Below are positions 18,338 through 27,596 of a stretch of 64,000 nucleotides of DNA, one piece after another. The translations under genes and the position numbers were made by a program. Source of the DNA: Acetobacter okinawensis (lineage in GTDB: Bacteria; Pseudomonadota; Alphaproteobacteria; Acetobacterales; Acetobacteraceae); the NCBI RefSeq assembly GCF_002153655.1, contig NZ_JOPJ01000007.1, positions 30,784 through 94,783 of the forward strand, written 5' to 3'. The notes under the pieces were generated by a model. It was not told where the DNA came from. It did not search any database and saw only the letters and a list, made by a program, of their open reading frames with translations. How positions within the stretch are numbered: position 1 is the stretch's first letter; each line of letters begins with the position of its first letter.

Positions 18338-18831
18338 GCAGGCCGTTTATGCTCCGCCCAGCAGGTATTGGCCTGCTGGTGCTGATGCTTGTGCTGAGCG
18401 CTGACCAGCTCAGCAAGTTCTGGATTTTATATGGGCTGGACCTGCCTGCGCGTGGTTCCGTGGCTGTGCTGCCCTTCCTCAACTTTACCATGGTCTGGAA
18501 CCATGCCGTGACATTTGGCATGTTTGGCGGGCTTGGTGGGGCGGGGCGGATTGTGTTTTCCGTCGTGGCAATGGTAGTAGCGTGTTGTCTGCTTGTGTGG
18601 ATGGCCCGCACACCCAGCAGGCTGACGGCAGCATGTGTGGGGGCCGTGACCGGCGGCGCCATAGGCAACGTTATTGACCGTGTGCGCTATGGGGCGGTGG
18701 TAGATTTTTTGCACGCACATGCTTTCGGGTGGTCTTGGTATGTATTCAACGTCGCAGACTCCGCTATAGTGTGCGCGGTCTGTGTGTTGCTGTTGCAGAA
18801 CTTTCTGTCCGATGGGCAGCAGACATCTTAG
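18334..18831 (+). CDS. lspA: lipoprotein signal peptidase II
   Basis: Membrane aspartyl protease that cuts lipoprotein signal peptides before the acylated Cys. The 165-aa protein has four membrane segments. The two catalytic Asp motifs are NVIDRVRYGAVVDFL and FNVADSAI, and the first conserved region is DQLSKFW. The GTG start overlaps the ileS stop (GTGA); an ATG at 18349 is the alternative. At least four predicted lipoproteins in this window would be its substrates. Confidence 0.95.
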   Translation: MSRPFMLRPAGIGLLVLMLVLSADQLSKFWILYGLDLPARGSVAVLPFLNFTMVWNHAVTFGMFGGLGGAGRIVFSVVAMVVACCLLVWMARTPSRLTAACVGAVTGGAIGNVIDRVRYGAVVDFLHAHAFGWSWYVFNVADSAIVCAVCVLLLQNFLSDGQQTS

Positions 18832-18884
18832 GCATAAGGCAGCCCGCGCCAGAGCGCGCGGTTTTCAGGATGAGTGGAAGGCAG

Positions 18885-19409
18885 ATGATAGTGCGCCGTG
18901 TTTCGACCCTGATTTCTCCGGTGCTGCTGGTAGGCGGCTGCATGATGCTGAGCGGCTGCTCCGGGCATGAGGCCGCACAGGCATTCGGCCTTGAACGGAG
19001 CATGCCTGACGAATACACGGTCACAACCCGTGCACCGTTGTCCATGCCCCCTTCGGACGAACTGGTTAAGCCCGGCAAGGGCGATGACCGCAGGCAGGAT
19101 GAGAGCGAGCGCCTGCAGGCACTCGAAACCCTCTCCCCCGACGTGGCCCTGCGTGGCACCAATGGGGACACCAGCGAAGGCCAGACCATTCTGGTGAACG
19201 AGGCAACGGCTGCGGCGGATGAACCCGATCAGGGCGAACTCGGTGCCGCAGGGTCGGGTTTTGTGGAACAGTTGATGTTCTGGAAAGGTGGCAAGGCTGG
19301 AGGCGTTGTGAATGCGGACGAGGAAAATCGTCGGCTCAAGACCAATGCCGCCCTCGGCGCCCCCCCCACCAAGGGTGTGACCCCCACCCAGCACCCCAAA
19401 AAGAAGTAG
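18885..19409 (+). CDS. DUF3035 lipoprotein
   Basis: 174-aa predicted lipoprotein: signal ending in LSGC, then the DUF3035 hallmark PDEYTVTTRAPLSMPP near residue 40. Function unknown; possibly a cell-envelope accessory, which is inference only. The neighbourhood ileS-lspA-DUF3035 recurs in alphaproteobacteria. The ATG at 18885 has GGAAGG just upstream; an ATG at 18870 is also possible. Confidence 0.87.
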   Translation: MIVRRVSTLISPVLLVGGCMMLSGCSGHEAAQAFGLERSMPDEYTVTTRAPLSMPPSDELVKPGKGDDRRQDESERLQALETLSPDVALRGTNGDTSEGQTILVNEATAAADEPDQGELGAAGSGFVEQLMFWKGGKAGGVVNADEENRRLKTNAALGAPPTKGVTPTQHPKKK

Positions 19410-19415
19410 GATACG

Positions 19416-19441
19416 GGTCTGACCATGTCAGACCGGTCTGA
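19416..19441 (+). repeat. inverted repeats over the mutL start codon
   Basis: Three copies of one 8-base element in alternating orientation: GGTCTGAC, then CAT, then GTCAGACC, then GGTCTGA. The first two form an 8-bp hairpin whose loop carries the AU of the mutL start codon. The second and third form the perfect 14-bp palindrome TCAGACCGGTCTGA (19428-19441). It could be a protein-binding site or an RNA switch over the start codon. Confidence 0.6.
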
Positions 19442-21389
19442 TCAGGTGAGTATGCCGGGGAATGTTCCCGTGCAGCCGCATGTACGGCGGCTGCCGGAGG
19501 TTATTGTCAACCGCATTGCTGCGGGTGAAGTGATCGAGCGCCCGGCCGCTGCGGTCAAGGAACTGATAGAAAACGCCATAGACGCCGGGGCCCGCCGGTT
19601 GGACATCTCGCTCGATGGGGGCGGGGTGGAACGCATGATCGTGACTGACGATGGTGTGGGCATGTCCCCCGATGACCTGACGTTGGCGGTCGAGCGGCAT
19701 TGTACCTCCAAGCTGGGGGACGAAACGCTGGTGCATATCAACACTCTGGGCTTTCGGGGGGAGGCGTTGCCTTCTATCGGGGCTGCGGCACGCCTGAGCA
19801 TTACCTCCCGTCCGAGGGGGGAAAGCGGGGCGTGGCGCATCCGGGTTGAGGGCGGCAAAACCTACGCGCCCGAACCTGTGGCGGGGGCGTTTGGCACCAG
19901 CGTTGTGGTGGAAGACCTGTTTTTTGCCACGCCAGCACGCCGCAAATTTTTAAAAAGTGCCCGGGTGGAAGGCCGCCACGTGGAAAGCGTTGTGCGCCGT
20001 CTGGCTCTGGCCGTGCCCCAGACTGCCTTCCGTTTTGTGCTGGATGGGCGCGAGGTGCTGGACCTGCCAGCACAGGACATGGCCGCGCGTGCCGCCGCCC
20101 TGCTGGATGCAAGCGAGGCAGATGGTTTTTTAAGCGTTGACGGCGTGCGCGATGGCATGACCCTGAGCGGCTTTATCTGCCCGCCGTCGGTCCACCGTTC
20201 CACCGCCAACGGGCAGTTCATGCTGGTCAATGGCCGCCCTGTGGTGGATCCGGTGCTTAAAACTGCTGTGCGCGTGGCGTATCGCCGGGTGATAGAACCC
20301 GGTCGCCACCCCGTTGTGGCCCTTATGCTCAGTGTGCCGCCAGAACAGGTGGACGTGAACGTACACCCGGCCAAAACCGAACTGCGCTTTGCAGATGAAG
20401 CGGCCGTGCGCTCCCTTGTGATTGGCACACTCCAGCGCGCGCTGGAGCATGGGGCGGGTGTTGCGGGTGTGCGCCCTGTCCTGTCCTCCGCACCGCGGGC
20501 AAGCCGCATCTGGTACCCGCCAGAGCAGGGGCAGGGTGCTCCCTCGCCCGCTCCGGCCTATCCATCTGCTCCGCAGGCCTCTGGCATGGCTGAGCCGAGG
20601 CTGATGTTTGGGGATACACCGTCCGCCAGAACCCTGCCCCCGGTATCTCCGGCCATGTCTTTTTCGTCCATGAGTGAGCAGGATGTCAGTGCGTTTGGCA
20701 TGGGTGCCCAGCAGGCGGCGGGGCAGGCGGGTGCCGGGGCCAGCATGCCCGCGCCACCGCAGATGGGTATGGCCGCCCCCAGCGGGCCGGACCACCCTTT
20801 GGGGGCGGCTGTGGCGCAGGTGCTCGATACGTATATTCTGGCCGTGGCGGCAGATGGCGCACTGGTGCTGGTTGACCAGCACGCTGCCCATGAGCGGCTG
20901 ACACATGAGCGGTTGCGGGAGCAGTATCTGGGCGGGCGGGTGCAGGCCCAGCGCCTGCTTGTGCCAGATGTGGTGGAACTGCCCCGTGTACAGCAGGACC
21001 TGCTGCTGGCGCGCCAGCCCATGCTGGAAAAACTGGGTGTGGAAATAGAAGAGTTTGGTGCAGGCTCCATTCTGGTCCGCGCCTTGCCAGCCATGCTGGG
21101 CCGGAGTGATGCGGTCAGCCTGTTGCGCGATCTGGCCGATGAGCTGGAAGCGGATGAAAACGGCGCTCCGGATGAGATGGCATCCCTTGATGGCAAGCTG
21201 GATGCGGTGATCGCGCGGATGGCGTGCCACGGCAGTATTCGGGCAGGAAGACGCCTGACGCCGGAGGAAATGAACGCCCTGCTCCGCCAGATGGAGGCGA
21301 CGCCGCGGGCAGGCACCTGCTCGCATGGACGGCCCACATGGCTGCGGCTCAGTCGCAATGATCTCGAAAAATTGTTTGGTCGGCGCTAG
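19425..21389 (+). CDS. mutL: DNA mismatch repair protein MutL
   Basis: 654-aa GHKL ATPase that links mismatch recognition to strand removal. N-terminal motifs: NRIAAGEVIERP, ENAIDAGA, DDGVGM and GFRGEALPSI. A low-complexity Pro/Ala/Met linker (about residues 345-460) leads to the C-terminal domain with DQHAAHERLTHE, the metal-binding endonuclease motif; such MutL proteins nick DNA and belong to bacteria without MutH. CSHGRPT near the end is the matching C-terminal Cys motif. mutS is not in the window. Confidence 0.96.
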   Translation: MSDRSDQVSMPGNVPVQPHVRRLPEVIVNRIAAGEVIERPAAAVKELIENAIDAGARRLDISLDGGGVERMIVTDDGVGMSPDDLTLAVERHCTSKLGDETLVHINTLGFRGEALPSIGAAARLSITSRPRGESGAWRIRVEGGKTYAPEPVAGAFGTSVVVEDLFFATPARRKFLKSARVEGRHVESVVRRLALAVPQTAFRFVLDGREVLDLPAQDMAARAAALLDASEADGFLSVDGVRDGMTLSGFICPPSVHRSTANGQFMLVNGRPVVDPVLKTAVRVAYRRVIEPGRHPVVALMLSVPPEQVDVNVHPAKTELRFADEAAVRSLVIGTLQRALEHGAGVAGVRPVLSSAPRASRIWYPPEQGQGAPSPAPAYPSAPQASGMAEPRLMFGDTPSARTLPPVSPAMSFSSMSEQDVSAFGMGAQQAAGQAGAGASMPAPPQMGMAAPSGPDHPLGAAVAQVLDTYILAVAADGALVLVDQHAAHERLTHERLREQYLGGRVQAQRLLVPDVVELPRVQQDLLLARQPMLEKLGVEIEEFGAGSILVRALPAMLGRSDAVSLLRDLADELEADENGAPDEMASLDGKLDAVIARMACHGSIRAGRRLTPEEMNALLRQMEATPRAGTCSHGRPTWLRLSRNDLEKLFGRR

Positions 21390-21506
21390 GCGCTTCCGTG
21401 CGGCAGAGCGTGTGATCGGCGGAACGTGAACAGCCCCCTGCTGGCCTCATGCGGTAAAAAGGCGCACTCTTAAAAAAGTGTCATTAAACCCGGATGGTGA
21501 GAAGCC

Positions 21507-23027
21507 GTGCAGCCAATCCTGCTTTCGCTGGTAACCTATCTTCCTCTTGCAGGCGCGGTTGCGGCCTTTCTCTGTCCCGGTCAAGGGCCGGAGCGGGACC
21601 GTACTGCCCGCTGGCTGGGGCTGTGGACAACGCTCCTGACATTTGGGTTGAGCGTGTTGATGTGGGTCGGTTTTGACCCGAACCAGCCCGGCCTGCAATT
21701 TGAAACGCGGCTGAACTGGCTGTCCGACTACGGTATTTCTTACCATACCGGGGTGGATGGGATCAGTCTGGTCTTTATTCTGCTGACGGCTTTCCTTACG
21801 CCATTGGCGCTGGGGGCGGGCTGGCGCAGCGTGCAAACACAGGGGCGGGATTTTGTGGCGGCCATGCTGCTGCTTGAAACTGCCCTGTTTGGCCTGTTCT
21901 CCGCGCAGGACCTGGTGCTGTTTTACGTCTTTTACGAGGCAACGCTTATTCCGGGCAGCCTGATGATTGGTATATGGGGGGGCAGCCGGCGGGTCTGGGC
22001 ATCGTTGCAGTTCTTCCTGTTTACCTTTGGCGGCTCGCTGTTCATGCTGGTCGGGCTGATTACCATGTGGCTGCATGCGGGTACGACTGATATTCCCGCG
22101 TTAATGCATGCTGGTTTTTCCCACTCGCTGCAGGGCTGGCTGCTTTTGGCCTTTCTGCTGGCTTTTGGCGTCAAACTCCCGCTTTTTCCGCTCCACGCCT
22201 GGTTACCCGATGCTTATACGGAGGCCCCAACTCCTGCCTCGGCCATGTTGTCGGGCGTTCTGTCCAAAACAGGAGCTTACGGGTTGCTGCGTTTTGGGGT
22301 GCTCATGTTCCCCGATGCAGTGCGTACATTTGCTCCCTATGTGCTGGCACTGGGTGTTGTGGCCATTCTGTACGCAGCCTTTGTGGCCTTTGCCCAGACG
22401 GATATGAAGCGCCTTATCGCCTATTCCTCCTTCTCCCACATGGGCATGATTGCGGTGGGGCTGTTTACACTCACAGCCGAGGGGATTGATGGCGCCATCT
22501 TTCAGATGCTCTCCCACGGTGTGGTGATCGCGGCCCTGTTCTTCTGTGTGGCGGCTGTGGCATGGCGGGCGGAAACGCGCGATATTGATGCACTGGGTGG
22601 GGTTGCGCGGCAAATGCCAGTGCTGGCTCTGCTGGCCATGCTGTTCACCATGGCCAATGTGGGGTTGCCGGGCACAGGGGCCTTTGTGGGCGAACTGCTG
22701 GTGCTTATGGGGGCAGTGCATGTGTCCATCTGGGTGGCGTTGCTGGCTGGTGGCACCATGATTATGGGCGCGGTTTACATGCTCTCGCTTTATCGGCGCG
22801 TTCTGTTTGGCAGCGTGCGCGGCACAGTGGGCCTGCTCCGTGACCTGACCGTGGGGGAACTTGCCGTGCTTGCGCCGCTGGCCGTGGTAACAGTGTGGAT
22901 GGGGGTGCACCCCGGTACCTTCACCCGGCTTTTTGACCCCATGATCATGCAGGCCGTGCATGGCGACACGGTCAACGTGGCCTCTTCTTCCGTGCATGAC
23001 ACGGTGCTGCATCTGGCCAGCAGGTAA
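21507..23027 (+). CDS. nuoM: NuoM-type proton-pumping subunit, standing alone
   Basis: 506-aa integral membrane protein of the complex I antiporter-like family, about 14 membrane helices. All key motifs are kept: YVFYEATLIPGSLMIG (TM5 Glu), KLPLFPLHAWLPDAYTEAP (Lys and gating region) and DMKRLIAYSSFSHMG. It starts at a GTG with a GGTGAG-type site upstream. No other nuo gene flanks it: mutL precedes it and rhtA converges. It may serve a complex I encoded elsewhere or a separate cation or bicarbonate transporter; NuoM is the closest family. Confidence 0.85.
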   Translation: MQPILLSLVTYLPLAGAVAAFLCPGQGPERDRTARWLGLWTTLLTFGLSVLMWVGFDPNQPGLQFETRLNWLSDYGISYHTGVDGISLVFILLTAFLTPLALGAGWRSVQTQGRDFVAAMLLLETALFGLFSAQDLVLFYVFYEATLIPGSLMIGIWGGSRRVWASLQFFLFTFGGSLFMLVGLITMWLHAGTTDIPALMHAGFSHSLQGWLLLAFLLAFGVKLPLFPLHAWLPDAYTEAPTPASAMLSGVLSKTGAYGLLRFGVLMFPDAVRTFAPYVLALGVVAILYAAFVAFAQTDMKRLIAYSSFSHMGMIAVGLFTLTAEGIDGAIFQMLSHGVVIAALFFCVAAVAWRAETRDIDALGGVARQMPVLALLAMLFTMANVGLPGTGAFVGELLVLMGAVHVSIWVALLAGGTMIMGAVYMLSLYRRVLFGSVRGTVGLLRDLTVGELAVLAPLAVVTVWMGVHPGTFTRLFDPMIMQAVHGDTVNVASSSVHDTVLHLASR

Positions 23028-23034
23028 GGGCGGC

Positions 23035-23057
23035 GTAACGGGGCAAGCCCCCGTTAC
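23035..23057. terminator. hairpin between convergent nuoM and the exporter gene
   Basis: A 9-bp stem GTAACGGGG / CCCCGTTAC with a 5-base loop, starting 8 bases after the nuoM stop and touching the stop codon of the convergent gene. No U-run follows, so it is a weak or factor-assisted terminator, or an mRNA end stabiliser. Confidence 0.5.
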
Positions 23058-23956
23058 TACTCGGGAAGGGCCGGTCCGTCGGGTGCTGTGGCTTTGGTCC
23101 GTTGGGGCATAAGCACGGTACCCACAGACGCCAGAACAACACATAAAATACCGCATAAACGCAGCAGGGACGGTGCCTCGTGCAGCAGTATTGCGCCTGC
23201 TAGCGAGGCGGAAACGGGTTCGAGGCTGCACAGCACGCCAAATTCACGGGCCGAGAGTTTTTGCATCGCCTGCATTTCCAGCGTGTAAGGCAGGGCGGAC
23301 GAGCAGAGTGCAACAATAACGCTCACACCCAGCAGCAGCGGGGCCTGTATGCCCACCCAAAGGGCAGGGATGGTGCAGGGCATAAAAACAGCGGCTCCCC
23401 CGCACAGCATACCAAGCGAACATGCCTGCCCGGATGGGAGCTTACCGGCAATGTTGCGCGCAAAAATAATATACAGCGCCCAGCACAGGGCTGCCAGCAG
23501 GGCAAAGACAATGCCAATGGGGTCTGGCCGTACAGCAGATTCGGGGCGCAGCAGCAGCACAAGCCCCAGCACGGTCAGGCTGGTCCACACCACATCGGTC
23601 CAGCGGCGGGTATGGATAAAGGACAGGGCCAGCGGGCCGGTAAATTCGAGTGCTACGGTCGTGCCCAATGGCAACCGCCCTAGCGAGAGGTAGAAAAAAT
23701 AGTTCATCGCCGCCAGCGACAGCCCATAGGGCAGAACCAGCCAGAGCACCCTGCGTGACAGGCTGTGCCACGAGCGAAAAAACAGCATGAGCATAATGGC
23801 GGCAAAAAAAGTGCGCAGCCCCACCATGCCCGCAGCCCCAAAAGTGGGGAACAGCATTTTGGCGTAGGAGGAGCCAAACTGCAGGCAGAGCATGCCACCT
23901 ACAACCTGCACGAGTGCTGTAAAACGCTCCCGTGCCGAAAAAACAGCAGTGCTCAT
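23057..23956 (-). CDS. EamA-family (RhtA-like) amino-acid exporter
   Basis: 299-aa inner-membrane transporter of the drug/metabolite superfamily with ten predicted helices in two EamA repeats. It follows the E. coli threonine/homoserine exporter RhtA closely in pattern: FGSSYAKMLFP near the start, GLSLAAMNYFFYLSLGRLPLG and VALEFTGPLAL in the first half, ALPYTLEMQAM in the second. Export of small amino acids is inferred from that resemblance. It lies convergent to nuoM and downstream of parE on the same strand, 57 bases away. Confidence 0.88.
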   Translation of the reverse strand: MSTAVFSARERFTALVQVVGGMLCLQFGSSYAKMLFPTFGAAGMVGLRTFFAAIMLMLFFRSWHSLSRRVLWLVLPYGLSLAAMNYFFYLSLGRLPLGTTVALEFTGPLALSFIHTRRWTDVVWTSLTVLGLVLLLRPESAVRPDPIGIVFALLAALCWALYIIFARNIAGKLPSGQACSLGMLCGGAAVFMPCTIPALWVGIQAPLLLGVSVIVALCSSALPYTLEMQAMQKLSAREFGVLCSLEPVSASLAGAILLHEAPSLLRLCGILCVVLASVGTVLMPQRTKATAPDGPALPE

Positions 23957-24013
23957 GAACGGCTCACTTTATGGCCCTGTGCGTGGCGGAACCGAAGGCT
24001 ATAGGCTGGTGGG

Positions 24014-26038
24014 TCAGATATCCAGCAGTTCATCAACCGAGCGGGCATGTTCCTGAATAAAGGCAAACCGGAGTTCGGGTTTGCGGCCCATCAGACTTTC
24101 CACCCGCTCGCGCGTGCTCAGCCGGTCTTCTGGCGGGGCAATAACGCGCAGCAGGGTGCGGCTGCGCGGGTCCATTGTGGTTTCCTTCAGGTCCGCCGGG
24201 GGCATTTCCCCCAACCCTTTAAAGCGGGAAACGTCAATTTTGCCGCGTTTTTTGCTCAGTGCGGTCATTTTGCGTTCGCGGTCCGCATCGTCCATGGCGT
24301 ACACGCTGTGCGCGCCCTGTGTCAGGCGGTACAGGGGAGGCTGCGCCAGATACAGATGCCCGTTGCGAATAAGCTCGGGGAGTTCGCGGTAGAAAAACGT
24401 CATGAGGAGCGATGCAATATGCGCTCCATCCACGTCTGCATCGGTCATGATAATGACGCGGCCATAACGCAGTTTGGTCAGATCGAATCGCTCACCCGAC
24501 CCACAGCCCAGTGCTTCAATCAGGTCACGGAGTTCCTGATTGGCGCGCAGCTTTTCCGTTGTGGCGCTGGCCACGTTCAGAATTTTGCCGCGTAGGGGGA
24601 GCACGGCCTGTGTTTCGCGGTTGCGGGCCTGTTTGGCAGACCCGCCTGCCGAGTCCCCTTCCACCAGAAAAATTTCGGTGTCGGGGGCGTGCTCTTTTGT
24701 GCAGTCGGTCAGCTTGCCGGGTAGGCGCAGGCGGCGGGTGGCACTTTTACGCGGTGTGTCCTTGAGCTCGCGGCGGCGCAGGCGTTCTTCTGCCCGGTCA
24801 ATGGCAAAGCTGAGTAGCGAGTCCGCCTGTGGCGGGTTTTGGGCAAGCCAGTGGTCAAAGCGGTCTCGCAAGGCAGTCTCTAGCAGTTTGCTGGCTTCTG
24901 CCGTCGTCAGTTTTTCTTTTGTCTGGCCCTGAAACTGCGGGTCGCGGATAAAGGCGGACAGGCGGGCGGCAATCATGCCCAGAATGTCCTCGGCGGTAAT
25001 GCTGGCCGCTTTTTTTATGGACCGCTGGTCCCCCCATGCGCGCAAGCCCTTGAGTAGCGCATTGCGGAACCCGGTCTCATGCGTGCCGCCAAGTGGAGTC
25101 GGAATAGTGTTGCAGTAGGAGATCAGCGATGCCGGGCCGCTCTCCAAAAAAGCGACAGCCCATTCCACCTTGCCGTTATCCGTCCCGTCCGCCTGAGGGG
25201 GCAGTGGGGCTTCCCCCGACCAGAAGGGGGTCAGCAGGGGGGCGTTGGGGCCAAGCTCATCAGCCAGACTGTCGGCCAGCCCACCGGGGAAGTGCAGAAC
25301 AGCTTCTGCTGGCGTGTCATCCCCAGCCTTGATTAGGGAGGAGTCGCAGGACCAGCGGATGGTTACCCCACGGAACAGAAAAGCTTTGGAGCGGCACAGC
25401 TTGTACAGGCGTGCGGGCACAAAAACATGCGTGCCAAAAATTTCCGGGTCGGGCTGAAAAGTAATCTGGGTGCCGCGCCTGTTTGGGGCTGCCCCTGCTT
25501 TTTCCAGCGCGGTTACGGGTTTGCCCCGCTCGTAGGACTGCTGCCACAAGGTGCGGTCACGCGCGATTTCCACATCCATGCGAGAGGAGAGGGCATTGAC
25601 CACGGATGACCCCACGCCATGCAGACCGCCCGAGGTCGCATAGGCCTTGCCCGAAAACTTGCCGCCTGCGTGCAGGGTGGTCAGGATGACTTCCAGCGCG
25701 GAACGGTCGGGAAAACGCGGGTGCGGGTCTACGGGAATCCCCCGCCCGTTGTCGCGTATGGCAAGCCGGTTGCCGGGAGCCAGATGTACGTCAATGGTGT
25801 TGGCGTGGCCTGCCACGGCCTCATCCATTGCGTTATCCAGAATTTCGGCGGCCAGATGGTGCAGAGCACCTTCATCTGTTCCACCAATATACATCCCCGG
25901 CCTGCGGCGGACTGGTTCCAGCCCTTCCAGCACCTCAATGGCGCTGGCGTCATACGCCTCGGCCTCCTGCCCTTTTGGGCGGGCTGCTGTGCTGGCGGGT
26001 TTGCGGGGCGGTGTGGGGGCGGAAAACAGATCGCTCAT
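24014..26038 (-). CDS. parE: DNA topoisomerase IV subunit B
   Basis: 674-aa ATPase subunit that with ParC unlinks daughter chromosomes. N-terminal GHKL domain: EILDNAMDEA, DNGRGIPV and GGLHGVGSSVVNALS. The TOPRIM domain carries VEGDSAGGSA and MTDADVDGAHI. ParE is favoured over GyrB by the compact length and by the lack of a GyrB-like insertion, though a family tree would settle it. A short Pro/Ala-rich N-terminus precedes the ATPase domain. Confidence 0.93.
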   Translation of the reverse strand: MSDLFSAPTPPRKPASTAARPKGQEAEAYDASAIEVLEGLEPVRRRPGMYIGGTDEGALHHLAAEILDNAMDEAVAGHANTIDVHLAPGNRLAIRDNGRGIPVDPHPRFPDRSALEVILTTLHAGGKFSGKAYATSGGLHGVGSSVVNALSSRMDVEIARDRTLWQQSYERGKPVTALEKAGAAPNRRGTQITFQPDPEIFGTHVFVPARLYKLCRSKAFLFRGVTIRWSCDSSLIKAGDDTPAEAVLHFPGGLADSLADELGPNAPLLTPFWSGEAPLPPQADGTDNGKVEWAVAFLESGPASLISYCNTIPTPLGGTHETGFRNALLKGLRAWGDQRSIKKAASITAEDILGMIAARLSAFIRDPQFQGQTKEKLTTAEASKLLETALRDRFDHWLAQNPPQADSLLSFAIDRAEERLRRRELKDTPRKSATRRLRLPGKLTDCTKEHAPDTEIFLVEGDSAGGSAKQARNRETQAVLPLRGKILNVASATTEKLRANQELRDLIEALGCGSGERFDLTKLRYGRVIIMTDADVDGAHIASLLMTFFYRELPELIRNGHLYLAQPPLYRLTQGAHSVYAMDDADRERKMTALSKKRGKIDVSRFKGLGEMPPADLKETTMDPRSRTLLRVIAPPEDRLSTRERVESLMGRKPELRFAFIQEHARSVDELLDI

Positions 26039-26132
26039 GCGGGAAGTCTGTCCCGCTTTGGCGTTGATTCGTCAAGCACCAGAGGCGGCCTGAGCGTTAA
26101 AAGCCCGGCATGCCGCCTGTGGTCGCCTGTCA

Positions 26133-26651
26133 TTACGCGCCTTTGTGGGCTGCCCGGCGGCGGACTGGTGCGCGTGTGGTGGTGGGGGCTGCGCAGCTTT
26201 CAAACGATGCAGGCTGGGTGACATCCTTGGCATCGGAATAATTGGAGAGGTCTTCCCCGGTATCCAGTGCATTCACCTCATCAAACATGGCCATGCGCTG
26301 CTGGCAGAAGATGGTGCCTGATTGCAGGCCACGCTCGGACTGCACATTGGCAAGCTGGGTGATGTAGTCATCATGCTCACGCTGTGCGCTCCGGCCAAAG
26401 GTGGAGCGGAAGTAGCCATTCAGCTTGTCTTCCTCGTTGAGCAGCACGGTGCGGAACTTGGCTACAAACGCATTGTAGCGGTCCTGCGCACTGCACGAGA
26501 GAGCGGTTACCATCAGCTCGCTTTTGAGCCCCTGCACGTTGAAGGCTTCATGCGCGGGGGAATGGCCGCAGGGACTTGCGGCAAAAGTAACGGAACTATG
26601 CAGAATGCCCGCGGTAAGAACACCCGCGGCAAGAAGACGGGAAAGGAACAT
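26133..26651 (-). CDS. secreted protein of unknown function
   Basis: 172 aa with a clear signal peptide (hydrophobic stretch, cut after VTFAA-S). The mature part is mostly helical, with four Cys (SPCGH, LSCSAQ, IFCQQR, ESCAAP) that could pair in the periplasm. The end is Arg/Thr-rich (TTRAPVRRRA). I do not recognise a named family. An all-helical, four-Cys periplasmic protein of this size recurs as an unknown in acetic acid bacteria, which I believe but cannot check. It is transcribed toward parE from the 26652-27014 gap. Confidence 0.72.
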   Translation of the reverse strand: MFLSRLLAAGVLTAGILHSSVTFAASPCGHSPAHEAFNVQGLKSELMVTALSCSAQDRYNAFVAKFRTVLLNEEDKLNGYFRSTFGRSAQREHDDYITQLANVQSERGLQSGTIFCQQRMAMFDEVNALDTGEDLSNYSDAKDVTQPASFESCAAPTTTRAPVRRRAAHKGA

Positions 26652-27014
26652 ACGGTAGGACCTCCGACAGATGCTGCTGAACGCAATAGCCTATTCGTGC
26701 AGGAAAGGAACGGCCTAATTTGTCATACCGTCATTTCCGGGGAGGGGGGCACATGGCCGTATTATGCATACATGGCCTTTTTCCCCCTGCTGATCGTGGA
26801 GTTGTGTTGTGGCAAAATCCTGTTTTTGCCGCGACCTGTCTGGAAACAGAGAGGCAGGGGTGCCAAAAGGTGCGAGCGCTGCCTCTTCCTTCCTGCTGCG
26901 GGATGATTTAAAGGCAGGGACGACCCATGCGGTCCTGTGGCGTGTTATTACGGGGTGTTCCCGTGAGTGCGCTACGGAATGGAACGTACCGGGTTTATGG
27001 TTGTATTAACAGGA
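26652..27014. other. gap without a recognisable gene
   Basis: 363 bases between two divergent genes for exported proteins. It should hold both promoters, but I see no convincing -35/-10 pair. A bulged hairpin (GGCC-GTAT, loop TATGC, ATAC-AT-GGCC) followed by TTTTT sits at 26755-26782 and reads as a plus-strand terminator with no gene before it. No credible reading frame with a ribosome binding site was found. Confidence 0.5.
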
Positions 27015-27572
27015 ATGAAGCGGAGCTGTGGAGTGCGCTTACGAGGAATTGCCGGGCTGACGCTAACTGCTGGCATGCTTGCCGGCTGCGCGACAACCGT
27101 GGGCCCTGTCCATGTCGGATCTCCCAATCCGTTTGGGTATCTCAAAAAGTCTGCCGTGTGCAGCACAACCCCTATCAAGAAAGAGGCCGACGGCCAGCTT
27201 TCCACTACCATGACGGTCCGCTCGGATGACGGGCTGTGCGAGGTGCTTGTCTCCCAGCCCGATGGCAAGCCTTACATGTCCTTTGGAGTGGCGCCCGCTC
27301 CCGAGCATGGCAAGGCGTTCCTTTACTCGCTGGATAACGATACACACGTAACCTACACGCCTACACTCGGTTATGCCGGGCAGGACAAGTTTACGGTTAT
27401 TCTTATCCCCGGTCCCGGCCAGCAGCGTACCCGCCTGACCGTTACCGCGCAGGTTGATGCTACGGGTGTGTATATCCCACGCCCTGCGGTCACGGCGCCC
27501 GTTCCTGCCGCACCGGAAAAGAAAACCGCTACCAAGCGGGCGGCACGTCCGGCCAAGACCAGCAAGAACTGA
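27015..27572 (+). CDS. predicted lipoprotein with beta-sandwich-like domain
   Basis: 185 aa. The signal ends in the lipobox MLAGC, so the protein should be lipid-anchored. The mature part contains THVTYTPTLGYAGQDKFTV, a pattern shared with Ig-like or cadherin-like repeats, and a Lys/Ala-rich tail (KKTATKRAARPAKTSK) that could bind peptidoglycan or other anions. Three Cys follow the lipobox region. Start uncertain: ATGs at 26979 and 26997 lie in frame, and 27015 gives the most normal signal. Function unknown. Confidence 0.72.
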   Translation: MKRSCGVRLRGIAGLTLTAGMLAGCATTVGPVHVGSPNPFGYLKKSAVCSTTPIKKEADGQLSTTMTVRSDDGLCEVLVSQPDGKPYMSFGVAPAPEHGKAFLYSLDNDTHVTYTPTLGYAGQDKFTVILIPGPGQQRTRLTVTAQVDATGVYIPRPAVTAPVPAAPEKKTATKRAARPAKTSKN

Positions 27573-27596
27573 GCAGGTCACACAGTTTGTAAAAAA

